A stretch of 64,000 nucleotides of DNA from Vibrio sp. HA2012 (GTDB taxonomy: Bacteria > Pseudomonadota > Gammaproteobacteria > Enterobacterales > Vibrionaceae): assembly GCF_002812955.1 (NCBI RefSeq), contig NZ_PFXK01000002.1, positions 310,001 to 374,000 on the forward strand, in the 5' to 3' direction. This document shows, piece by piece, positions 23,806 through 33,246 of the stretch. Each line of letters begins with the position of its first letter. Position 1 is the stretch's first letter. Both the position numbers and the translations under genes were made by a program. Under the pieces are notes generated by a model. The model saw nothing but the letters and a program-made list of their open reading frames with translations. It had not been told where the DNA came from and made no database searches.

Positions 23806-25590
23806 ATGTCCAAAACAATTAAGCCAGTAGGCATCACCGATGTGGTACTGCGCGACGCTCACCAGTCACTGTTCGCCACTCGTCTGCGTCTGGATGACAT
23901 GCTGCCAATCGCTTCCAAGCTGGATGAAATCGGTTACTGGTCTCTCGAATCATGGGGTGGTGCGACGTTTGACTCCTGTATTCGTTTCCTTGGTGAAGAC
24001 CCATGGGTTCGCCTGAGAGAACTGAAAAAAGTAATGCCAAATACGAAGCAGCAGATGCTGTTCCGTGGTCAGAATATTCTTGGCTATCGTCACTATGCCG
24101 ATGACGTAGTAGACAAATTTGTAGAGCGTGCTGTAGAAAACGGCATGGACGTATTCCGTGTATTTGATGCACTGAATGACGTACGTAATATGAAACAATC
24201 CATTCAGGCTGTTAACCGTCAGGGAGCTCACGCTCAGGGTACTATCTGTTACACAACCAGTCCTGTTCATACAATGCAATCTTGGGTTGATGTGGCGGAA
24301 CAGCTGGTAGAGTGTGGTGTAAATTCAATCGCACTGAAAGATATGTCTGGTGTTATGTCTCCTTATGAGGCTTATGAACTGGTTTCTACACTGAAGAAAC
24401 AACTGGATGTTGAACTGCATCTGCACTGTCACTCAACGGCGGGTATGGCAGATATGACTCTGCTGAAAGCGATTGAAGCGGGCGTTGACCGTGTTGATAC
24501 GGCGATTTCTTCTATGAGTGGTACTTATGGCCATCCGGCGACAGAATCTATCGTTGCAGCACTGAAAGGTACTGAACGAGATACCGGTCTGGATCTGGAG
24601 AAAATCGAACATATCGCGGCTTATTTCCGTGATGTGCGTAAGAAATACGCGGCATTCGAAGGCCAGCTAAAAGGTATTGATTCCCGTATTCTGGTTGCTC
24701 AGGTACCAGGCGGTATGCTGACTAATATGGAAAGCCAGCTTAAGCAGCAGAATGCTCTGGATCGTATTGACGAAGTTCTGGAAGAAATCCCTCGCGTACG
24801 TAAAGACCTTGGGTATATTCCTCTGGTAACACCAACTTCACAAATCGTGGGCACTCAGGCTGTTATCAACGTCATTATGGGTGAGCGTTACAAAACCATC
24901 ACTAAAGAAACCGCTGGCGTACTGAAAGGTGAATACGGTCAGACTCCGGCTCCTGTCGATGCAGAGCTGCAAGCGCGTGTTCTGGATGGCGCGGAAGCCA
25001 TCACTTGTCGTCCTGCTGATGTCATTGCGCCTGAAATGGCAACCCTGACTGAATCTGTACTGGCAAAAGCAAAAGAGAAAGGCATCGAACTGGCTGAAAA
25101 CTCAGTGGATGACGTTCTGACGGTCGCTCTGTTCGACCAGGTTGCATGGAAATTCCTTGAAAACCGCAACAATCCAGCGGCGTTTGAACCTGTACCGACT
25201 GCTGCTGATGCCGCACCAAAAGCAGCTAAAGCGGTTTCTGACGACAACGCAATTTACACCGTGAATGTGAATAACCAGTCTTTTGTGATTCAAATCAACG
25301 AAGGTGCGGATCCTGAAGTACTGGCAGCAACAAGCACTGCTCCGGCAGCGGCTCCAGCTGCAGCGCCATCCGGTAATGCGGAAACGGTTTCTGCACCACT
25401 GGCGGGTAATATCTGGAAAATTCACGCCAAAGTCGGTCAGATGGTAAAAGAAGGCGACACATTGCTGATTCTTGAAGCCATGAAAATGGAAACTGAAATT
25501 AAAGCCGCACGTGACGGTAAAGTTGAATCTCTGGCTGTATCTGAAGGCGACGCCGTTCAGGTTGGCGATGCATTACTAGCACTGGCTTAA
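23806..25590 (+). CDS. oadA: OadA, oxaloacetate decarboxylase alpha subunit
   Basis: Carboxyltransferase and biotin-carrying subunit; moves the carboxyl group from oxaloacetate to biotin, giving pyruvate in citrate fermentation. 594 residues. The TIM-barrel carboxyltransferase domain begins with [19 protein letters not shown]; the [12 protein letters not shown] segment carries metal-binding His residues. An Ala/Pro linker (about 505-525) joins the C-terminal biotinyl domain with EAMKM, biotinylated Lys at about 560. Length is normal. The biotinyl domain is copied almost exactly in the next gene. Confidence 0.97.
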   Translation: MSKTIKPVGITDVVLRDAHQSLFATRLRLDDMLPIASKLDEIGYWSLESWGGATFDSCIRFLGEDPWVRLRELKKVMPNTKQQMLFRGQNILGYRHYADDVVDKFVERAVENGMDVFRVFDALNDVRNMKQSIQAVNRQGAHAQGTICYTTSPVHTMQSWVDVAEQLVECGVNSIALKDMSGVMSPYEAYELVSTLKKQLDVELHLHCHSTAGMADMTLLKAIEAGVDRVDTAISSMSGTYGHPATESIVAALKGTERDTGLDLEKIEHIAAYFRDVRKKYAAFEGQLKGIDSRILVAQVPGGMLTNMESQLKQQNALDRIDEVLEEIPRVRKDLGYIPLVTPTSQIVGTQAVINVIMGERYKTITKETAGVLKGEYGQTPAPVDAELQARVLDGAEAITCRPADVIAPEMATLTESVLAKAKEKGIELAENSVDDVLTVALFDQVAWKFLENRNNPAAFEPVPTAADAAPKAAKAVSDDNAIYTVNVNNQSFVIQINEGADPEVLAATSTAPAAAPAAAPSGNAETVSAPLAGNIWKIHAKVGQMVKEGDTLLILEAMKMETEIKAARDGKVESLAVSEGDAVQVGDALLALA

Positions 25591-25599
25591 GGGTAAGAA
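25372..25599 (+). repeat. Tandem repeat copy 1 (OadA biotinyl domain)
   Basis: About 228 bp covering the biotin domain of oadA and the following intergenic TAAGGGTA. Copy 2 at 25714-25941 differs by about ten bases, nearly all synonymous. Confidence 0.88.
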
Positions 25600-25932
25600 A
25601 TGACTACTGAATATACAATTAAAGTAAACAACCAGACTTACGTGGTTCAAATCAGTGAAGGCGCTAATGTTGATGCGGTTGCGGCACCAAGCTCTGCTCC
25701 AGCGGCACCAGCAGGTAATGCGGAAACGGTTTCTGCACCACTGGCGGGTAATATCTGGAAAATTCACGCGAAAGTCGGTCAGATGGTAAAAGAAGGCGAT
25801 ACGTTGCTGATTCTTGAAGCCATGAAAATGGAAACCGAAATCAAAGCAGCGCGTGACGGTAAAGTTGAATCTCTGGCTGTATCTGAAGGCGACGCCGTTC
25901 AGGTTGGCGATGCACTACTAACACTAGCTTAA
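25600..25932 (+). CDS. Free-standing biotin carboxyl carrier protein duplicated from OadA
   Basis: 110-residue protein equal to the C-terminal part of OadA: a VNNQTYVVQI beta region (about 5-22), an Ala/Pro linker (28-38) and a biotinyl domain with EAMKM and acceptor Lys at about residue 76. Its last about 73 residues are identical to those of OadA except for one Ala/Thr change, whereas the first 35 residues have diverged. This points to a tandem duplication followed by sequence homogenisation. It lies 9 bp after oadA and 9 bp before oadB, within the operon. It could serve as an extra or mobile biotin carrier for OadA/OadB. Confidence 0.9.
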   Translation: MTTEYTIKVNNQTYVVQISEGANVDAVAAPSSAPAAPAGNAETVSAPLAGNIWKIHAKVGQMVKEGDTLLILEAMKMETEIKAARDGKVESLAVSEGDAVQVGDALLTLA

Positions 25933-25941
25933 GGGTAGAAA
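25714..25941 (+). repeat. Tandem repeat copy 2 (biotin carrier gene)
   Basis: Second copy of the about 228-bp segment described at 25372-25599, offset by 342 bp. Confidence 0.88.
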
Positions 25942-27243
25942 ATGGACAGCGTTTTAGGTCTAATTAACGACTTTGGTATTCTGCATATGCAGTGGGGCCA
26001 GGCGGTAATGATTGTGGTGGGGATGGTTCTTCTCTATCTTGCGATAGTGAAAGGATTTGAGCCATTACTGCTGGTACCGATTGGTCTGGGTGGTATTCTT
26101 TCTAACCTGCCTGAAGCTAATCTGGCAATCAGTGCAGTGGATGCGGCTATTCATGCCGGTAAAGCGGATGTCATGCAACTTTTCGCAGGCATCCTGAATA
26201 TGACAGATACAGCACCAGAAGCGATTAAGCATGCGGCACATATGGCGACACCAGAGCAGGCGATGAAACTGCAGCTGCTGGCTCAAGAGTATCAGTATAC
26301 TGATGGTATGCTTTACACTTTCTATAGTGTTGCTATTGCATCGGGTGTGGGTCCTCTGGTGATCTTCATGGGTGTGGGTGCGATGACCGACTTTGGTCCT
26401 CTGCTGGCGAACCCGAAAACTTTGCTTCTTGGTGCAGCCGCTCAGTTTGGTATTTTTGCTACCGTACTGGGTGCACTGGGTCTGAGCCAATTGGGTATCA
26501 TGGACTTCAGTGTGGCACAGGCAGCCGCTATCGGTATCATCGGTGGTGCAGACGGTCCGACAGCGATCTATGTGTCAAGCCTGCTGGCGCCTGAACTTCT
26601 GGGTGCAATTGCAGTTGCTGCATACTCATATATGGCATTGGTTCCAATGATCCAGCCGCCAATCATGCGTGCTCTGACAACAGAAGAAGAGCGTAAGATT
26701 GTGATGAAGCAACTGCGTCCAATCAGCAAGCTGGAGAAAGTTTGCTTCCCTCTGATGTTGTTGATCCTGATAGCCATGCTTCTGCCTTCAGCAACACCAC
26801 TGATGGGTATGTTCTGCTTCGGTAACCTGATGCGTGAATGTGGCGTGGTAGAACGTCTGTCAGACACGGCTCAGAATGCACTGATTAACATTGTGACAAT
26901 CTTCCTTGGTTTATCTGTGGGTTCTAAGCTGATGGCCGACAAATTCCTGCAACCTCAGACTCTGGGTATTCTTGCCTTGGGTATTGCCGCATTCTGTGTG
27001 GGTACAGCGGCGGGTCTGCTGATGGCGAAACTGATGAACAAAGTCTGTAAGGACAAGGTTAACCCACTGCTTGGCTCGGCGGGTGTATCAGCGGTACCGA
27101 TGGCGGCACGTGTTTCCAACAAAATTGGTCTGGAAGCGAACCCTCAGAACTTCCTTCTGATGCATGCAATGGGTCCAAACGTTGCAGGTGTTATCGGTTC
27201 TGCGGTAGCGGCGGGTGTGATGATCAAGTATGTGCTTGGCTAA
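25942..27243 (+). CDS. oadB: OadB, Na+-pumping oxaloacetate decarboxylase beta subunit
   Basis: Integral-membrane subunit that decarboxylates carboxybiotin and exports Na+. 433 residues with many helices; the conserved [15 protein letters not shown] region and the C-terminal [19 protein letters not shown] and [19 protein letters not shown] segments are hallmark sequences of this family. Length is normal. It ends the oad operon, followed by a strong terminator. Confidence 0.96.
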   Translation: MDSVLGLINDFGILHMQWGQAVMIVVGMVLLYLAIVKGFEPLLLVPIGLGGILSNLPEANLAISAVDAAIHAGKADVMQLFAGILNMTDTAPEAIKHAAHMATPEQAMKLQLLAQEYQYTDGMLYTFYSVAIASGVGPLVIFMGVGAMTDFGPLLANPKTLLLGAAAQFGIFATVLGALGLSQLGIMDFSVAQAAAIGIIGGADGPTAIYVSSLLAPELLGAIAVAAYSYMALVPMIQPPIMRALTTEEERKIVMKQLRPISKLEKVCFPLMLLILIAMLLPSATPLMGMFCFGNLMRECGVVERLSDTAQNALINIVTIFLGLSVGSKLMADKFLQPQTLGILALGIAAFCVGTAAGLLMAKLMNKVCKDKVNPLLGSAGVSAVPMAARVSNKIGLEANPQNFLLMHAMGPNVAGVIGSAVAAGVMIKYVLG

Positions 27244-27264
27244 TATTGGCCTTAAATAGCAATA

Positions 27265-27292
27265 AAAAGGGAGACTCTGGTTCTCCCTTTTG
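27265..27292 (+). terminator. Terminator after oadB
   Basis: AAAAGGGAGA and TCTCCCTTTT form the stem with a short loop, followed by GTTGTTTCTTG. Confidence 0.85.
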
Positions 27293-27373
27293 TTGTTTCT
27301 TGTTGGTTACTGTGTCACAACTTTGAGAATAGACACTTACCCGAAAAACAAATCTACATATAATTCTATTTTA

Positions 27374-27401
27374 TAGCTGTCCAACGGACTCTGGACGGCT
27401 A
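27374..27401 (+). other. Hairpin in the citA leader
   Basis: TAGC-GTCC pairs with GGAC-GCTA around a 10-base loop about 30 bp before the citA start. It could be an mRNA structure or operator. No T-run follows. Confidence 0.3.
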
Positions 27402-27429
27402 CAAAATACAATTATAAGGAACGAGATGT

Positions 27430-29049
27430 ATGAATATGATGGAAAAGATGAAGACGGGGGCGTCTTTTCGCCTTAAAGTTTTTCTTCTGATTCTGGCGCT
27501 GATGAGCCTGCAGATGGCTTTTATGGGGCTTAATTTTCATAATGCATTGATGGATACGCTGGAACATCAGGTTAGTACCCGGGCACTGATTCAGGCGGAA
27601 GAGATAGCTAGTGATCCCAAATTAATTCAGGAAGTCCGGATTAAGAACATTCCGGCAATAGAGAGAGTGATCGGTCGTCTGACCAAAATCTCGGATGCTA
27701 GTTTTATTGTAATTGGTGATGAAAAAGGCATTCGGCTGTCTCATCCGGTAAAAGAACGTATTGGTCAGCCCATGCAGGGAGATGACAACACACCTGCACT
27801 GGAAAGAGGAGAATCTTATACCTCTATCAGTAAAGGTACTCTTGGTTATAGTGTTCGGGGCAAAAGTGCCATTATTGACTATGACGGAGAAGTCATTGGT
27901 GTTGTCTCGGTTGGCTATCTGATGAACCGTTTTGACCAGTGGTTGATGTTTTACGCTAAACCGGTTGCTTATGAGCTTGGCCTTATCCTACTGCTGACTA
28001 TGGTGGGGGCATGGTTTTTTTCCAGCCATATCAAAAAGAAAATGAATGGTATGGAGCCTTCAGAGATTACTCTGGCACTGTACCTGCAAAAATCCATACT
28101 GCAATCGGTATATGAAGGGGTAATTGCCATCGATAAGGTGGGAAAGATCCTTGCAGTAAACAAAACGGCAATAGAATTACTCGGAACTGATAAAGAAAGC
28201 AGTGAGCTCAAAAATCGTAGCATTATGGAGTATCTGACCCAGACTCAGTTTTTCTTTCAGACACCGTATGAAGAGAATATCAAAGATGAAATTATCTCCA
28301 TCAATGGTAAGAAACTGATTGCAAACCGGGTTGCAATATTTGACGGAAGTACGTTAATTGGCTGGGTGATAAGTTTCCGACATAAAGACGACATCAACTC
28401 GTTGGCGGCAGAACTTTCACAAATAAAGCAGTACACTGACAATTTACGTGTAATGCGGCATGAGCATGCAAATAAACTATCAACTATTTCTGGTTTAATC
28501 GAAATAGGTGATTGTGATGCTGCTTTAGCATTAATAAACAGTGAAAACAATAAAAAACAAAAACTAATTGACTTTATAAGTTCAAGAATAAAATGTAAAC
28601 AAGTCGCCGGTATTCTTTTGGGTAAATATGCCCGATCACGAGAACTGGGACTTAAATTACAGTTTGACCCTACTTGTCAGTTATATAATTTAGGTGTAAA
28701 TATTGAGCCTGATGAATTATCTGCAGTGATAGGAAACTTGATTGATAATGCTTTTGAAGCAACACTCAAGAATCCAGATAGTAATAAAATAATTACCCTA
28801 CTGATTACTGACGCCGGTAACGAACTTGTTATTGAAATTGCAGATAACGGTTGTGGTATCAACCCTGAAATTTCCAGCACTATTTTTACCCGAGGAGTTA
28901 CCAGTAAAGATGATCAGGAAGGTCATGGTATTGGCCTGTATCTGATTAATCGTTATGTGACTAACGCGGGTGGTGTTATTTTAGTGGATGATGCAGAGCC
29001 AAAAGGCACGATATTTTCGATATTTATCCCAAATAACGGTAACAAATGA
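27430..29049 (+). CDS. citA: CitA-family citrate sensor histidine kinase
   Basis: 539-residue membrane kinase sensing extracellular citrate and activating CitB. Two transmembrane helices (about 15-37 and 178-198) flank a PAS/sCache sensor domain with the CitA signature LSHPVKERIGQPMQGDD; a cytoplasmic PAS domain (about 220-320) follows. The kinase core has MRHEHANKLSTISGLIE with the phosphorylated His near 343-345, and the ATPase motifs NLIDNAFEAT, DNGCGI and GHGIGLYL. AAGGA is 8 bp upstream of the ATG. It overlaps citB by 4 bp. Confidence 0.94.
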   Translation: MNMMEKMKTGASFRLKVFLLILALMSLQMAFMGLNFHNALMDTLEHQVSTRALIQAEEIASDPKLIQEVRIKNIPAIERVIGRLTKISDASFIVIGDEKGIRLSHPVKERIGQPMQGDDNTPALERGESYTSISKGTLGYSVRGKSAIIDYDGEVIGVVSVGYLMNRFDQWLMFYAKPVAYELGLILLLTMVGAWFFSSHIKKKMNGMEPSEITLALYLQKSILQSVYEGVIAIDKVGKILAVNKTAIELLGTDKESSELKNRSIMEYLTQTQFFFQTPYEENIKDEIISINGKKLIANRVAIFDGSTLIGWVISFRHKDDINSLAAELSQIKQYTDNLRVMRHEHANKLSTISGLIEIGDCDAALALINSENNKKQKLIDFISSRIKCKQVAGILLGKYARSRELGLKLQFDPTCQLYNLGVNIEPDELSAVIGNLIDNAFEATLKNPDSNKIITLLITDAGNELVIEIADNGCGINPEISSTIFTRGVTSKDDQEGHGIGLYLINRYVTNAGGVILVDDAEPKGTIFSIFIPNNGNK

Positions 29050-29738
29050 TGGATTCTATAGACGTTTTAATTGTAGAAGACGAGGTTGGTATTGCAGAAC
29101 TGCATGCGCAGTTTCTAAGGCAAACCATGCGCTTCAGACCAGTTGGAATCGCTTCGACCCTGAGCATGGCAAGAACCATGATCAAGGTAAATAAGCCCCA
29201 CCTGATTATTCTGGATAATTACCTTCCAGACGGGTTGGGTATTGATCTGCTGCGGGAGATCGTAGCAGAAAAGAGTGCGAATAAGGCGGATGTTATTTTG
29301 GTAACAGCTTCCAGTGAGATGGATACTGTAAAAGAAGCTATGCATTGCGGATGTTTCGATTATCTTTTAAAACCAGTTGCTTATGATCGACTGAAAGACA
29401 CTTTGAATCGATATCTGAAGTATCATAGTGCAATCAATGCTTATGATAATATCAGCCAGCGTCACGTAGATGATCTGTTTAATATTCAGGCCAGAGAAAA
29501 AACATCCAGTACCTTACCCAAGGGGATCGGTGAATTGACTCTGGATAAAATTAAACAGGTGTTTAATGAAAACTGTGGAGTTAAATTTACAGCCGAGAGT
29601 TTGGGTGACCAGGTTGGGATCAGTAAAACAACAGCAAGGCGCTATCTCGAGTACTGTTCTGCCAGTGGCTTCCTCTCTGCCGAAAATGAACATGGGCGGG
29701 TGGGTAGACCTGAACGTGTTTATGTGAAAACAAACTGA
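29046..29738 (+). CDS. citB: CitB-family response regulator
   Basis: 230-residue response regulator paired with CitA (ATGA overlap). The receiver has E11/D12, phosphorylated D57 (LIILDNYLPDG) and K in LLKPV; the C-terminal DNA-binding domain (about 160-228) contains the HTH FTAESLGDQVGISKTTARRYLEY typical of CitB/DcuR. It is expected to activate the citrate operons; the shared motif upstream of citC, oadG and citX is a candidate target. Confidence 0.93.
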   Translation: MMDSIDVLIVEDEVGIAELHAQFLRQTMRFRPVGIASTLSMARTMIKVNKPHLIILDNYLPDGLGIDLLREIVAEKSANKADVILVTASSEMDTVKEAMHCGCFDYLLKPVAYDRLKDTLNRYLKYHSAINAYDNISQRHVDDLFNIQAREKTSSTLPKGIGELTLDKIKQVFNENCGVKFTAESLGDQVGISKTTARRYLEYCSASGFLSAENEHGRVGRPERVYVKTN

Positions 29739-29750
29739 TTTTGTTCTGTT

Positions 29751-29790
29751 TCCGGTGCTGATAATCCCGTTCTTTATGGGAAGCACCGGA
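29751..29790 (+). terminator. Hairpin after citB
   Basis: TCCGGTGCT and AGCACCGGA form a 9-bp stem with a 22-base loop 12 bp after citB. The T-run is weak, so termination may be partial. Confidence 0.5.
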
Positions 29791-30013
29791 TCCAGCTTCT
29801 TGCTTTATCTGACTTCTTTTTCTTTACTTCTGCTGGCAGTAAAAATCATAAAAATCATTAATGGTTTTTAGCTTGCGGTGAAACTTGATAGTTATCTCTA
29901 AATACTCTTCCCCAGTAAGGAAAATATACCGCAGACGAATTGGTAATACCCTTGCCCATCCGCCTCGAATCAATTTTTTCCGCCATCCAAAACGAGATTC
30001 ACGAGGAGCGAAC

Positions 30014-30310
30014 ATGATAATTAGTCAGCGATCATACGCTGGGACCCTGGAATCCAGTGACCTATTAGTTGAAGTAATGCCTTCAGAAGACAATAGCCTG
30101 GATATTGAAATCACTAGCTCTGTTGAAAAGCAATTTGACGATCTGATCAGAAAAGTTGTTACAGATACTCTGGTTGAACTGGGTGTGACATCGGCTGTTG
30201 TTGCCGTTAATGATAAAGGGGCGCTTGACTGTGTGATCAAAGCGCGTGTTCAGGCTGCAGTAATGCGGGCATCCGAAAGCAAAGAAATTGTCTGGAGTGA
30301 TATCAAATGA
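30014..30310 (+). CDS. citD: CitD, citrate lyase acyl carrier protein (gamma subunit)
   Basis: 98-residue acyl-carrier subunit of citrate lyase. The AGTLESSD motif places the prosthetic-group Ser at residue 14, exactly as in Klebsiella CitD. I use ATG 30014, preceded by GAGGAG; the longer frame from 29885 adds 43 basic residues with no family support. First gene of citDEFXG; overlaps citE by 4 bp (ATGA). Confidence 0.95.
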   Translation: MIISQRSYAGTLESSDLLVEVMPSEDNSLDIEITSSVEKQFDDLIRKVVTDTLVELGVTSAVVAVNDKGALDCVIKARVQAAVMRASESKEIVWSDIK

Positions 30311-31182
30311 GTAAGTTACGCAGAAGTATGTTGTTTGTTCCTGGCTCTAACGCCGCGATGCTGAGCAACTCATTTATTTATACTCCGGATGCAATCATGT
30401 TTGATCTGGAAGATTCAGTCTCTATTCGTGAAAAAGATACAGCTCGCATGCTCGTGTTTAATGCACTGCAGCATCCGCTATATCAGGAAATTGAAACTGT
30501 TGTTCGTGTAAATGGACTGGAAACTGAATTTGGTCCAGAAGACGTTAAAGCGGTAGTAAAAGCAGGGGTAGATGTTATCCGTTTGGCTAAAACGGATAGT
30601 GCACAGGATGTGCACGATATGGAAGCAGCTATTGTAGCCGCAGAAAAAGAGTGTGGTCGTGAAGTCGGAAGCACAAAAATGCTAGCAGCAATTGAGTCTG
30701 CAAAGGGTATCAATAATGCTGTAGCAATTGCAGAAGCATCTGACCGACTGATTGGTATTGCTCTGGGTGCGGAAGATTATGTTCGTGATATTCGTACACA
30801 ACGAACTCCAGAAGGTACAGAGTTATTCTTTGCCCGTTGTTCGATTCTTCAGGCTGCACGTGCAGTGGGAATCATGGCATTTGATACTGTATATTCTGAT
30901 GCGAATAACGAAGAAGGTTTCCTGAAAGAAGCTGAGCATATTAAGACTCTTGGTTTTGATGGTAAGTCCTTGATTAACCCTCGTCAGATCGAGATGGTTC
31001 ACAACGTATTTGCTCCTTCCCAGAAAGAAGTGGATTATGCTAATGCCGTTATTGAGGCTGCTGCCGAAGCAGAAGAGCAGGGCTCTGGTGTTGTTTCTCT
31101 GAACGGTAAAATGGTGGATGCACCAATTATTGAACGGGCTCGCTGGACACTACAACGCGCTGAATCAGGAATCAAACAGTAA
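30307..31182 (+). CDS. citE: CitE, citrate lyase beta subunit (citryl-ACP lyase)
   Basis: Cleaves citryl-ACP to oxaloacetate and acetyl-ACP. The 291-residue protein has the HpcH/CitE aldolase fold: [14 protein letters not shown] at the N-terminus, FDLEDSV with metal-binding acidic residues (about 34-40), and [14 protein letters not shown]. Length is normal. Starts within the end of citD. Confidence 0.97.
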   Translation: MSKLRRSMLFVPGSNAAMLSNSFIYTPDAIMFDLEDSVSIREKDTARMLVFNALQHPLYQEIETVVRVNGLETEFGPEDVKAVVKAGVDVIRLAKTDSAQDVHDMEAAIVAAEKECGREVGSTKMLAAIESAKGINNAVAIAEASDRLIGIALGAEDYVRDIRTQRTPEGTELFFARCSILQAARAVGIMAFDTVYSDANNEEGFLKEAEHIKTLGFDGKSLINPRQIEMVHNVFAPSQKEVDYANAVIEAAAEAEEQGSGVVSLNGKMVDAPIIERARWTLQRAESGIKQ

Positions 31183-31191
31183 GGCATCCTC

Positions 31192-32724
31192 ATGACAACT
31201 ATTACTAATGCGCTTAATCGCGAAATTGAAATTCCCGCAGAAGGTCACGCAAACATGAAGCCGTTTACTGACGCGCATGAACTGACTGCACACCTTCTGA
31301 ATAAAGAAACAAAACGCAGCCGTAAGCTGTATGAAACGCTGGAAGATGCCATTGCAAATTCTGGTCTTAAAGATGGTATGACCATCTCATTCCACCACTC
31401 ATTCCGTGGCGGCGATAAGATCATTAATATGGCAATGGATGTTATTGCGTCCATGGGCTTTAAAAACCTGACACTGGCTTCAAGCTCTCTGTCTGCTATT
31501 CATGCCCCTGTTGTTGGTCATATCAAAAATGGTGTAGTTAGCAAGATCTATACTTCTGGTATCCGTGGTGATTTGGCTGAAGAAATCTCTCGTGGCTTGC
31601 TTGACGAACCTGTACATATTCACTCTCACGGTGGTCGTGTGCATTTGGTTCAGTCTGGTGAACTAAATATCGATGTGGCATTTGTCGGTGTATCCAGCAG
31701 TGACGAATTTGGCAACGCAAACGCAATTAAAGGCCGTTCACGTTGTGGTTCTCTTGGTTATGCCCAAATTGATGCTCAGTACGCTAAACATACCATTGTA
31801 CTGACAGAAGAGATCGTACCTTTCCCTAATACACCTGCATCAATCGCTCAGGATCAGGTTAATGCTGTAGTGAAAGTGGCAGAAGTAGGCGATGCATCAA
31901 AAATTGGTGGTGACGCTACCCGCATGACGACTAACCCTCGTGAACTTCTGATTGCTCGTAAAGCGGCTGAGGTTATTGAACACTCTGGTTATTTCTTCGA
32001 TGGGTTTAATCTTCAGACCGGTTCTGGCGGTGCTTCTCTGGCAGTAACCCGTTTCCTTGAAGATAAGATGGTAAGAAAAGGCATCAAAGCAAACTTTGGT
32101 CTGGGTGGTATCACTGCGACTATGGTTGATCTGCATGAAAAAGGCCTGATTAAGACATTGCTGGATGTTCAGTCATTTGACTCTGTTGCTGCAGATTCTC
32201 TGGCTCGTAACCCGAACCATCTTGAAATTTCTGCTAACCAGTATGCTAACCCATCATCAAAAGGTGCGGTAGTTGACCATCTGGATGTAGTCATTCTGAG
32301 TGCTTTGGAAATCGATACTGACTATAACGTAAACGTAATTACCGGTTCTGATGGTGTGATCCGTGGTGCATCTGGTGGCCACAGTGATACGGCAGCTTCT
32401 GCTAACCTGACTATTATTGTTGCTCCGCTTGTTCGTGGCCGTATTCCAACGGTTGTGAACTCAGTACTGAACGTAGTTACTCCGGGTTCTCAGATTGATG
32501 TTCTTGTTACTGACCATGGTATCGCGGTTAACCCAGCTCGTGAAGATGTTAAGGCTCGTCTGGTTGAAGCTGGTGTTCCGGTTGTTAGTATTGAAGAACT
32601 ACAACAACGTGCAGAAATGCTGACAGGAAAAGGCAAACCAATTGAGTATCTGGATAACATTGTAGGTTATATTCGTTACCGTGACGGTTCAGTTATTGAT
32701 GTTATCCGTCAGGTGAAGGAATAA
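31192..32724 (+). CDS. citF: CitF, citrate lyase alpha subunit (citrate:acetyl-ACP transferase)
   Basis: Swaps acetyl on the carrier for citrate, producing citryl-ACP. 510 residues, family length; the CoA-transferase-like features FHHSFRGGDK and FVGVSSSDEFGNANA are visible. Placed 9 bp after citE. Confidence 0.97.
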   Translation: MTTITNALNREIEIPAEGHANMKPFTDAHELTAHLLNKETKRSRKLYETLEDAIANSGLKDGMTISFHHSFRGGDKIINMAMDVIASMGFKNLTLASSSLSAIHAPVVGHIKNGVVSKIYTSGIRGDLAEEISRGLLDEPVHIHSHGGRVHLVQSGELNIDVAFVGVSSSDEFGNANAIKGRSRCGSLGYAQIDAQYAKHTIVLTEEIVPFPNTPASIAQDQVNAVVKVAEVGDASKIGGDATRMTTNPRELLIARKAAEVIEHSGYFFDGFNLQTGSGGASLAVTRFLEDKMVRKGIKANFGLGGITATMVDLHEKGLIKTLLDVQSFDSVAADSLARNPNHLEISANQYANPSSKGAVVDHLDVVILSALEIDTDYNVNVITGSDGVIRGASGGHSDTAASANLTIIVAPLVRGRIPTVVNSVLNVVTPGSQIDVLVTDHGIAVNPAREDVKARLVEAGVPVVSIEELQQRAEMLTGKGKPIEYLDNIVGYIRYRDGSVIDVIRQVKE

Positions 32725-32727
32725 CCT

Positions 32728-33246
32728 GTGTATTCAGGACCCAAGGTAACGCTTCATCAGGTTCTGGATAACCGGGAGCTGAGAGCCAGCCGACAAAGAG
32801 AATGGGTGGAAGCCCATTCTCTTCCTGTTATTAGTTTTACTATTAATATGGTTGGTGAAGTTAAGCTGAACCAAATCTCGCGCACTGCATTTGAACAGGG
32901 GTATCAGGCGATACTTGCTGAATGCGGTGCGCACGACATTCAGGTTGTCAGTCAGGAACAATTTATCAGTAACTGTGGACCGGAATTACTGATTTCGGCA
33001 AATATTGACGCAGAAACGCTGAAACGTGTGATGGTTCATGTGGAAGATACCCATCCACTCGGTCGCCTGTTTGATATTGATGTTCTGGATGTGAATGGCT
33101 TGGCTCTGTCGCGAGATATATTTGGATTACCACGACGGAAATGTCTGGTCTGCGGAAATGATGCAAAGATCTGTGCGCGGGGACGGGTTCATCCACTTCC
33201 TGCACTGATAGATAAAATGAGTGAAATGATAAATGATTGCAACTAA
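32728..33246 (+). CDS. citX: CitX paralogue 2, in the citDEFXG operon
   Basis: 172-residue apo-citrate-lyase phosphoribosyl-dephospho-CoA transferase. Family features: VEDTHPLGRLFDIDVLD and RRKCLVCGNDAKIC. Starts with GTG, preceded by AAGGA and 3 bp after the citF stop. It overlaps citG by 14 bp. The conserved operon position makes this the housekeeping copy; the paralogue at 22.6 kb has separate control. Confidence 0.93.
   Translation: MYSGPKVTLHQVLDNRELRASRQREWVEAHSLPVISFTINMVGEVKLNQISRTAFEQGYQAILAECGAHDIQVVSQEQFISNCGPELLISANIDAETLKRVMVHVEDTHPLGRLFDIDVLDVNGLALSRDIFGLPRRKCLVCGNDAKICARGRVHPLPALIDKMSEMINDCN

Noticed and set aside
24939..25425. Long antisense ORFs inside oadA
   Set aside because: They mirror the biased codon use of oadA and its Ala/Pro linker; no family resemblance.
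29885..30013. 43-residue N-terminal extension of CitD
   Set aside because: CitD is normally about 98 residues; the GAGGAG site before ATG 30014 and Ser14 position fit the short form.
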